From: Burkholderiales bacterium
GTDB taxonomy: Bacteria; Pseudomonadota; Gammaproteobacteria; Burkholderiales; Burkholderiaceae_F
Direction: 5' to 3'
DNA: 11,417 bases
NCBI GenBank assembly: GCA_021298875.1
Contig: JAJTHJ010000383.1
Span: forward strand, 1 to 11,417
Part shown: piece by piece, positions 7,096-11,417 of the stretch
Numbering within the stretch: the first letter of the stretch is position 1
How the letters are laid out: each line of letters starts with the position of its first letter
Made by a program: the position numbers and the translations under genes
Notes under the pieces: generated by a model
Database searches by the model: none
What the model was told of the DNA's origin: nothing
The model's input: the letters and a program-made list of their open reading frames with translations, nothing else

Positions 7096-8643
7096 TCACA
7101 GGGTGTCGAGAGCGTCGAGCATACGCGCGGCGTCGGCACAGATCGCGGCGCGCTCGGCGGCCGGCAGCCGGGCCACGCTCTTGGCCATCAGGATCGTGCG
7201 CGGGTTGGCGGCGAGCGTGTCGTGGTGCCGGTCGAGAAACGCCCAGTACAGCACCGTCACCGGGCAGGCGCGCTCGCCGCTGCGCTGCTCGGGCCGGTAG
7301 CGGCAGCTCGCGCAGTAGTTGCTCTGCCGCTTGATGTACTGGCCGCTCGCCACGTAGGGCTTGCTGGTGAAGCGCCCGCCGTCGGCAAAAAGCGCCATAC
7401 CGGCGACGTTGGGCAGCTCGACCCACTCGACCGCGTCCACGTACACGGCCAGGTACCAGTCGGCCACCTGCCGCGGCTCGATGCCGGCCAGCAGCGCAAA
7501 CTGCCCGGTGACCATCAGCCGCTGGATGTGGTGGGCAAAGCCGTGCTCGAGCGTCTGGCCGATGCATTCGCGCATGCAGGCCATCTGCGTTTGGCCGGTC
7601 CAGTACCAGCGCGGCAGCGCGCGGCGGTGGCCGTAAAAGTTGGCCTGTGCCAGTTGCGGCATGTACTGCCAGTACACGCCGCGGATGAATTCGCGCCAGC
7701 CGAGCACCTGCCGCACGAAGCCCTCCACACTCGCCAGCGGTGCCGCGCCGGCCTGCCAGGCGGCGACTGCGGCATCGATCACCTCGCGCGGGTGCAGCAG
7801 TTTCAGGTTCAGGCTGGTGGACACCAGTGCGTGCCAGCCGAAGGGCGTGCCGGTCCACATCGCGTCCTGATACGGGCCGAAGTGCGGCAGCCGCTCGGCG
7901 ACAAAGCGTTCGAGTGCGGCCAAGGCCTGCGCGCGCGTGACCGGCCAGGCAAAGTGGGCGAGCGAACCGGGGTGGTTGTGGAAGCGCGCCTCGACGAGTG
8001 CAAGCACCTCGCGCGTGAGCTTGTCCGGCGCGAACTGCGCGGGCGGAGGGATCGCGCCGGGGCCGGTCTTGGGATAGGGCTTGCGGTTGTCGGCATCGAA
8101 GTTCCACTGGCCGCCAGCGGGCTCGTTTTCGGCATCGACCAGCACCCGCTCGCGGCGGCGCATCCAGCGGTAGAAAAACTCCATGCGCAACTCGCGCTTG
8201 CCGCCGGCCCAGGCGGCGAAGTCGGCGCGCGAGCAGAGAAAGTGCGTGTCGGGCAGCTCGGTCAAGCGCAGGCCGCGCGCGGCGGCCAAAGCGCGAATGG
8301 CTTCGCGCAAGCGCCACTCGCCCGGCTCGACCACAACCAGCTCAGCGGGCCGCTCGCGGTCCAGCACGCGGGCGAGGCGGTCGGTCAGCGACGGGCAGTC
8401 CCCGTACGCCGGATCGTCGAGCTCGATGTATTCGAGTGGCAGGCCGCGCTTGCGCAGTTCGGCGGCGTAGTGGCGCATCGCCGCCAGAAACAGCGCGATG
8501 CGCGCCTTGTGGCTCCAGACGTGGGTGGCCTCGCCGGGCGCTTCGATCAGCAGCAGCCGGTCGCATGCGGGGTCGAGCGCGGCGAGCTGCGGCGAGTCGT
8601 GCGCCAGTTGATCGCCGAGGATCAGCCGCAGGCGCTGCGTCAT
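7096..8643 (-). CDS. Cryptochrome/photolyase family protein with [4Fe-4S] cluster (PhrB/CryB type)
   Basis: Protein of 515 residues of the FeS-BCP class (Agrobacterium PhrB, Rhodobacter CryB), which repairs (6-4) photoproducts with light and FAD or acts as a photoreceptor. The N-terminal antenna domain starts RLRLILGDQL. The FAD-binding C-terminal domain shows FGPYQDAMWTGTPFGWHALV with STSLNLKLLHPREV (274-287) and EGFVRQVLGWREFIRGVYW (307-325), then HHIQRLMVTGQFALL. Cys356, Cys444, Cys447 and Cys460 have exactly the spacing of the four cluster ligands I recall for PhrB (350, 438, 441, 454), so the cluster should be present. Members of the class use dimethyl-ribityllumazine as antenna. The ATG is the complement of 8641-8643 and overlaps the DUF2256 stop (ATGA). 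Repair versus signalling cannot be decided from sequence. Confidence 0.95.
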   Translation of the reverse strand: MTQRLRLILGDQLAHDSPQLAALDPACDRLLLIEAPGEATHVWSHKARIALFLAAMRHYAAELRKRGLPLEYIELDDPAYGDCPSLTDRLARVLDRERPAELVVVEPGEWRLREAIRALAAARGLRLTELPDTHFLCSRADFAAWAGGKRELRMEFFYRWMRRRERVLVDAENEPAGGQWNFDADNRKPYPKTGPGAIPPPAQFAPDKLTREVLALVEARFHNHPGSLAHFAWPVTRAQALAALERFVAERLPHFGPYQDAMWTGTPFGWHALVSTSLNLKLLHPREVIDAAVAAWQAGAAPLASVEGFVRQVLGWREFIRGVYWQYMPQLAQANFYGHRRALPRWYWTGQTQMACMRECIGQTLEHGFAHHIQRLMVTGQFALLAGIEPRQVADWYLAVYVDAVEWVELPNVAGMALFADGGRFTSKPYVASGQYIKRQSNYCASCRYRPEQRSGERACPVTVLYWAFLDRHHDTLAANPRTILMAKSVARLPAAERAAICADAARMLDALDTL

Positions 8644-8792
8644 GGGCTGCGCGCCGCCCGGCGGCAGCGGTCGGAGCAGTAGCGGACCTGCTCCCAGGTG
8701 CGCGCCCAGCGTCGCCGCCAGGTCATCGGCCGCCCGCAAGCCGCGCAGGGCTTGGCGGGCAGCGCGGCCTTGTTGCCGGCAAATCGCTTCAT
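8640..8792 (-). CDS. DUF2256 domain-containing small zinc-finger-like protein
   Basis: A 50-residue protein with the DUF2256 pattern: LPAKPCAACGRPMTW (11-25), then WARTWEQVRYCSDRCRR (29-45). Four cysteines, Cys16-x2-Cys19 and Cys39-x3-Cys43, form a probable zinc site; the rest is strongly basic (Arg/Lys/Trp). DUF2256 has no established function but is, as I recall, repeatedly found next to or fused with iron-sulfur photolyases. Here it overlaps the upstream regulator and the downstream photolyase by ATGA at both ends (start at the complement of 8790-8792, stop at 8640-8642), which implies translational coupling and a matched supply with the photolyase. A role in cluster assembly, nucleic-acid binding or photolyase stability is conceivable but is inference. 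Confidence 0.9.
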   Translation of the reverse strand: MKRFAGNKAALPAKPCAACGRPMTWRRRWARTWEQVRYCSDRCRRAARSP

Positions 8793-9706
8793 CGTGCCCC
8801 GCCTTGCCAGGCCTGCACCGCGGGGCCGATGGCTGCCAGCGAAGCGAGCACCCGCGCCGGCAGCGCGCGGCGCCCGTGCAGCGCCGGACAACTGCCGCCG
8901 ACCCAGAGCTGCACCCGCGCCGGCAGTGCGGCGCGCAGTTCGGCCAGCCCGTCGAGCACCTGGCGCGCGGCCATCACGCCGGTAAACGACAGGGCGACGA
9001 TGTCGGCGCGCTGCGCCGCGGCCGCGCGCGCGATGTCCGCCAGCGGCGTTTGCACGCCGAGCGAGATGCAGCGGGCGCCCGTCAGCGCAAACATCGCCTC
9101 GGCCATCAACAGCCCCAGGCCGTGCGGCTCGCGCGGCAGCGTGGTCAGCAGTACGCGCGGCGCGCCGTCCCCAGCGGGCGCCGGCACCGAACCAATGGCC
9201 TGCCGCAGCATCGACTGCACGGTTTCGGAAAAAAGGTGCTCCTCGTAGACCTGCAACTCGCCGCGGCTCCAGGCCTCGCCCACGAGCACGGTCAGTGGCG
9301 CGATCACCCGTTGCAGCAAACCGGCCAGCCCGAGCCGCAGCAGATGTTGGGCCAGCGCACGGCGCAGCTCTTCCGCTTGATGGAAGCGCACCAGCGCGAG
9401 CAGCGCGCCCAGGTCTTCGCCATCGGCAAGCGGTTCCGCCTGCGCCGCCGCGCACGCGCTGGCCAGCCGCCGCAAGCGCTCCAGCGGCAGCGCCGCGATC
9501 TGGCCGGGGCGGTGGCCCGAATCGACCAAGCGCTTGAGCAGGCGCAGTTTTTCGACCTGCGCGAGGGGGTAGGCGCGTTCGCCCTGCGCATCGCGCCGCG
9601 GCTGCGGAAAGCCGTAGCGCCGCTCCCACACGCGCAGCGTGTCTTTGGGCAGGCCGGTGTCGCGCTCGACGGCGGCGATCGAAAGCGTGTCGGCAAGGCG
9701 GCTCAC
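8789..9706 (-). CDS. MerR-family regulator with B12-binding domain (CarH/LitR-type light sensor)
   Basis: Protein of 305 residues. The N-terminal MerR winged helix (about 6-72) includes DTLRVWERRYGFPQPRR (22-38) and RAYPLAQVEKLRLLKRL. The cobalamin part has a four-helix cap with Trp146 and Glu156-His157 (WSRGELQVYEEH), the CarH W-x9-EH pattern, and a Rossmann B12 domain with EPHGLG (193-198), in which His195 is the lower axial cobalt ligand, then Ser240 and Gly270-Gly271. CarH/LitR proteins with adenosylcobalamin bind and repress promoters in the dark and fall apart in light. The residue after Trp146 is Ser, where Thermus CarH has the His that captures the photoproduct. The start is GTG (complement of 9704-9706); no in-frame start lies just upstream. 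It heads the photolyase operon and overlaps the DUF2256 gene (ATGA), so it is likely autoregulated. Confidence 0.94.
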   Translation of the reverse strand: MSRLADTLSIAAVERDTGLPKDTLRVWERRYGFPQPRRDAQGERAYPLAQVEKLRLLKRLVDSGHRPGQIAALPLERLRRLASACAAAQAEPLADGEDLGALLALVRFHQAEELRRALAQHLLRLGLAGLLQRVIAPLTVLVGEAWSRGELQVYEEHLFSETVQSMLRQAIGSVPAPAGDGAPRVLLTTLPREPHGLGLLMAEAMFALTGARCISLGVQTPLADIARAAAAQRADIVALSFTGVMAARQVLDGLAELRAALPARVQLWVGGSCPALHGRRALPARVLASLAAIGPAVQAWQGGAR

Positions 9707-9722
9707 GGCACGGACGTTTGGC

Positions 9723-9755
9723 GGGGTGGTCGCGTGAAATTACCGTAACCACCCC
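9723..9755. repeat. Perfect 8-bp inverted repeat in the regulator leader
   Basis: GGGGTGGT (9723-9730) and ACCACCCC (9748-9755) are exact reverse complements separated by 17 bases. On the leftward strand the repeat spans the candidate -10 element and start region of the regulator promoter. It could be a second protein site or an RNA hairpin, or it could be chance in GC-rich DNA. Confidence 0.45.
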
Positions 9756-9765
9756 AATTTGTCTT
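9737..9765 (-). promoter_or_regulatory. Candidate leftward promoter of the regulator-photolyase operon
   Basis: On the minus strand, AAGACA (complement of 9760-9765) lies 17 bases before TAATTT (complement of 9737-9742), which resembles a weak sigma-70 -35/-10 pair. Transcription would begin near 9730, about 24 bases before the GTG start. The -35 lies inside the 15-bp palindrome, a sensible place for repression. No experiment or alignment supports it here. Confidence 0.35.
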
Positions 9766-9772
9766 GGACAAA
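9758..9772. promoter_or_regulatory. 15-bp palindrome, candidate operator of the B12-dependent regulator
   Basis: TTTGTC (9758-9763), spacer TTG, GACAAA (9767-9772) is a perfect inverted repeat in an AT-rich island between the divergent regulator and glutathione peroxidase genes. It overlaps the candidate -35 of the regulator promoter and is placed to act on both directions. MerR-family dimers bind such dyads. It is not identical to the CarH/LitR sites I know from other species, so assignment is by position and symmetry. Confidence 0.5.
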
Positions 9773-9814
9773 AATGGGAACGCTTGCCCAAACCCTCCAC
9801 GAAAGACCTCGCCC

Positions 9815-10363
9815 ATGCACAAGACACTCATTGCCGCCACTTTGTTCGCCGCGAGCGCCGCGGCCACTGCTGCCGCGCCCTGCCCGGCGAGCCTCGACTT
9901 CACCGCGCCGCGCCTGCAAGACGACGCACCGCAAAACCTTTGCCAGTACGCCGGCCGCGTAGTGCTGGTGGTCAACACAGCGAGCTACTGCGGCTATACC
10001 CCGCAGTACGAAGGACTGGAGAAGCTCTACGCCAAGTACGCAGCGCGCGGCTTTGCAGTCTTGGGTTTCCCGTCCAACGACTTCAAGCAGGAGAAGGACA
10101 GCAATCGCGAGATCGCGGAGTTTTGCTTCAACACCTATGGCGTCAAGTTCCCGATGTTCGGCAAGACCACGGTCACGGGCCCAGGCGCCAGTCCGTTCTA
10201 CGCGTCTCTGGCCAAAGCGGCGGGCCAGACGCCGAAGTGGAACTTTCACAAGTACCTGATCGACCGCGACGGCCGCGTCGTGGCGAGCTACCCGAGCACA
10301 GTCGATCCCGCCGACCCCAAGCTCACCGCAAAGATCGAGCAACTGCTGGCGGCCAAGCGCTGA
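9815..10363 (+). CDS. Exported glutathione peroxidase (thiol peroxidase of the GPx family)
   Basis: Protein of 182 residues with a signal peptide (residues 1-21, MHKTLIAATLF then an Ala-rich core and AAA cleavage region), so it should act in the periplasm. It reduces hydrogen or lipid peroxides with thioredoxin or another thiol donor. The catalytic set is visible: Cys59 in NTASYCGYTPQYEGLEKLY, Gln92 in NDFKQE, and Trp142-Asn143 in KWNFHKYLIDRDG. The usual GFPCNQFG motif reads GFPSNDFK, so the common resolving Cys is Ser87; Cys104 or Cys43 could substitute. The catalytic residue is coded TGC, not selenocysteine. The ATG at 9815 is chosen for the signal peptide; GAAAGA at 9801-9806 is a plausible ribosome site. 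Its divergence from the light regulator suggests control by the same operator and a role against photo-oxidative damage. Confidence 0.93.
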   Translation: MHKTLIAATLFAASAAATAAAPCPASLDFTAPRLQDDAPQNLCQYAGRVVLVVNTASYCGYTPQYEGLEKLYAKYAARGFAVLGFPSNDFKQEKDSNREIAEFCFNTYGVKFPMFGKTTVTGPGASPFYASLAKAAGQTPKWNFHKYLIDRDGRVVASYPSTVDPADPKLTAKIEQLLAAKR

Positions 10364-10378
10364 ACCGCAAACGCACGC

Positions 10379-10397
10379 CGGCGCGACCCCGGCGCCG
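10379..10397 (+). terminator. Weak hairpin after the glutathione peroxidase gene
   Basis: CGGCGC (10379-10384) and GCGCCG (10392-10397) pair around a 7-base loop, 15 bases after the stop codon. No T-run follows, so it is at best a Rho-assisted or RNA-stabilising stem. Confidence 0.25.
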
Positions 10398-10434
10398 ACC
10401 ATTGAGCGACAATTCGCCCCTCGCGAAAACCGAC

Positions 10435-10470
10435 GACCCCGGAAAACAGGGGTCAGACCCCTATTTTTCC
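10435..10470 (+). promoter_or_regulatory. folE2 leader: terminator-like hairpin with competing upstream arm (possible attenuator)
   Basis: AGGGG (10448-10452), loop TCAGA, CCCCT (10458-10462), then A and TTTTT (10464-10468) has the form of an intrinsic terminator; the flanking GGAAAA and TTTTTCC lengthen the stem. The central GGGGTC (10449-10454) can instead pair with GACCCC at 10435-10440 around an 8-base loop, which would exclude the terminator. The folE2 ATG follows at 10473, so the hairpin occupies the ribosome-binding region and no Shine-Dalgarno sequence is visible. It may end the peroxidase transcript, control folE2, or be a copy of a dispersed GGGGTCAGACCCC-type repeat. Confidence 0.5.
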
Positions 10471-10472
10471 CG

Positions 10473-11276
10473 ATGAACGTGCGCGACACCGTTTTCCTTC
10501 CCGACGTGCAAGGCGCAGCCGATGCCCGCAATGTGGCGATCGCGCGCGTGGGCGTGCGCTCGATGCGCTGGCCGCTCACCGTGGCCACCGCGCAGGGCAC
10601 GCCGCAGCCGACCGTGGCCGAGGCCGACATGTATGTGGCGCTGCCCGCCACGCAAAAGGGCACGCACATGTCGCGCTTCATCGAGGTGCTGCAACGGCAG
10701 GCCGAGCCGCTCGGCGCCGGCGCGCTGCCCGGACTGTTGTCCGCAATGCTGGCGCGGCTGGATGCGGAGCGCGGCGAGATCGCGCTGCGCTTCCCGTTTT
10801 TCGTCACCAAGCGCGCGCCGGTGTCGGGGGTGGAAAGCTTGCTCGACTACCAGGTGCAGTGGCGGGTCGCCGGCCCCGCGCAGGCGGCCAGTGTCACGCA
10901 GACTGTCGTGGTGCCGGTGACGAGCCTGTGCCCGTGCAGCAAAAAGGTGGCCGACTACGGCGCGCACAACCAGCGCTCGCACATCACCATCGCGGCGGAA
11001 CTGGCGGGTGAGCTGTCGCTGGAACGGCAGATCCGCATCGCCGAAGAAGCCGCCTCCAGCGAGATGTGGGCGCTGCTCAAGCGCCCCGACGAGAAGTACG
11101 TGACCGAGCGCGCCTACGACAACCCCAAGTTCGTCGAAGACATGGTGCGCGACGTGGCGCTGGCGCTGGACCGCGAGCCAGCGGTGGCGGCCTATCGGGT
11201 CGAGGTCGAGAACTTCGAGTCGATCCACAACCACTCGGCCTACGCGCAGGTCGAGCGCGACAAGCGCGCGCGGTGA
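10473..11276 (+). CDS. folE2: GTP cyclohydrolase FolE2
   Basis: Protein of 267 residues that converts GTP to 7,8-dihydroneopterin triphosphate, the first step of tetrahydrofolate (and other pterin) synthesis. It is of the type IB family (COG1469), unrelated in sequence to FolE and able to work with metals other than zinc. Diagnostic stretches are the N-terminal FLPDVQGAADARN, ATQKGTHMSRFIEVLQ (60-75), FFVTKRAPVSG (109-119), the active-site TSLCPCSKKVADYGAHNQRS (150-169) with Cys153, Cys155 and His165, and VENFESIHNHSAYA (245-258). The ATG at 10473 gives the usual N-terminus but follows a hairpin with no ribosome site. The FAD oxidoreductase gene overlaps its stop by GTGA. In pseudomonads folE-type genes belong to the LitR light regulon, so placement here fits pterin or folate supply under light stress. 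Confidence 0.95.
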   Translation: MNVRDTVFLPDVQGAADARNVAIARVGVRSMRWPLTVATAQGTPQPTVAEADMYVALPATQKGTHMSRFIEVLQRQAEPLGAGALPGLLSAMLARLDAERGEIALRFPFFVTKRAPVSGVESLLDYQVQWRVAGPAQAASVTQTVVVPVTSLCPCSKKVADYGAHNQRSHITIAAELAGELSLERQIRIAEEAASSEMWALLKRPDEKYVTERAYDNPKFVEDMVRDVALALDREPAVAAYRVEVENFESIHNHSAYAQVERDKRAR

Positions 11277-11417
11277 AGATCGCAGTCGTCGGCGCCGGCA
11301 TCTCCGGCCTCGCCTGCGCGCTGCGCCTGTCCGCGCAGCACGCCGTCGCGCTGTACGAAGCCGCGCCGCGTCTGGGCGGCCACACCAACACGGGGGATGT
11401 GACGCTCGCCGGCATCA
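11273..11417 (+). CDS. FAD-dependent amine-oxidase-like oxidoreductase, N-terminus (partial)
   Basis: A GTG start at 11273 overlaps the folE2 TGA (GTGA), so the two genes are translationally coupled. The first 48 residues, beginning KIAVVGAGISGLACALRLS, contain the Rossmann GxGxxG motif (VGAGISG), an acidic residue at the end of strand 2 (LYEAAPRLGGHTNT) and the RxGGH extension typical of flavin amine oxidase, phytoene desaturase and squalene-oxidase-like proteins. In proteobacteria a protein with this start, annotated NAD/FAD-binding or amine oxidase, commonly precedes DUF1365 and cyclopropane-fatty-acid-synthase-like genes concerned with modified membrane lipids. The rest of the gene is beyond the right edge, so the exact family is inference. 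Confidence 0.88.
   Translation, partial: MKIAVVGAGISGLACALRLSAQHAVALYEAAPRLGGHTNTGDVTLAGI

Noticed and set aside
6296..8317. Possible fusion of the SDR to a long N-terminal extension in the same frame
   Set aside because: The upstream part is an out-of-frame shadow of the photolyase; the SDR has its own start at the complement of 7088-7090, right after the photolyase stop.
7222..8682. Plus-strand open frame of 486 codons opposite the photolyase
   Set aside because: No recognisable motif, and the minus strand holds a complete photolyase with correctly spaced cluster cysteines.
8644..8739. 32-residue N-terminal extension of the photolyase
   Set aside because: The region is the DUF2256 coding sequence in another frame; the family N-terminus RLRLILGDQL fits the ATG at 8643.
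9764..9814. Upstream extension of the glutathione peroxidase from TTG at 9764
   Set aside because: It would add 17 hydrophilic residues before a clean signal peptide and would start inside the operator palindrome.

Overview
The window is high-GC DNA with densely packed genes and no RNA genes, CRISPR arrays or recognisable insertion sequences. The gene set (a PhaM-type polyhydroxyalkanoate granule protein, an iron-sulfur photolyase with a DUF2256 partner, a B12-binding MerR regulator, FolE2) points to a betaproteobacterium, probably of the Burkholderiales or Rhodocyclales. This assignment rests on protein resemblance only.

Left part (1-2574): the start of a leftward membrane-anchored Pro/Ala-rich protein, possibly DUF3108 or TonB-like, diverges from a rightward MscS-type channel gene with only 17 bases between the two start codons. 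Next come a broken GNAT acetyltransferase remnant, whose expected start codon reads ATA, and an intact GNAT gene.

Centre (2747-5649): three rightward genes encode a fumarylacetoacetate hydrolase family enzyme, PhaM and a FIST-domain sensory protein. phaM and the FIST gene are separated by 7 bases and are probably cotranscribed. The space between the FIST stop codon and the convergent leftward operon is almost exactly filled by a 77-bp palindrome built of 7-bp units.

Right part (5725-11417) looks like a light-response locus. A leftward operon reads: B12-dependent MerR regulator (CarH/LitR family), DUF2256 zinc-finger-like protein, [4Fe-4S] photolyase/cryptochrome, SDR oxidoreductase, and a 186-aa protein I do not recognise. 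The first three genes are joined by ATGA overlaps. Rightward from the same intergenic region run a periplasmic glutathione peroxidase, then folE2 and the start of an FAD-dependent oxidoreductase overlapping folE2 by GTGA. The divergent intergenic region carries a perfect 15-bp palindrome on a candidate -35 element of the regulator, a good candidate for the light-regulated operator. The folE2 leader holds a terminator-like hairpin with an alternative pairing partner, so it could be an attenuator.

Working model: in the dark, adenosylcobalamin-bound regulator represses the locus. Light destroys the cofactor and releases DNA repair (photolyase), peroxide detoxification (GPx), pterin/folate synthesis (FolE2) and membrane-lipid or redox functions (FAD oxidoreductase and genes beyond the window). 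The components are known families. The novel candidates are the unrecognised last gene of the operon, the tightly coupled DUF2256, the folE2 leader and the heptad palindrome.
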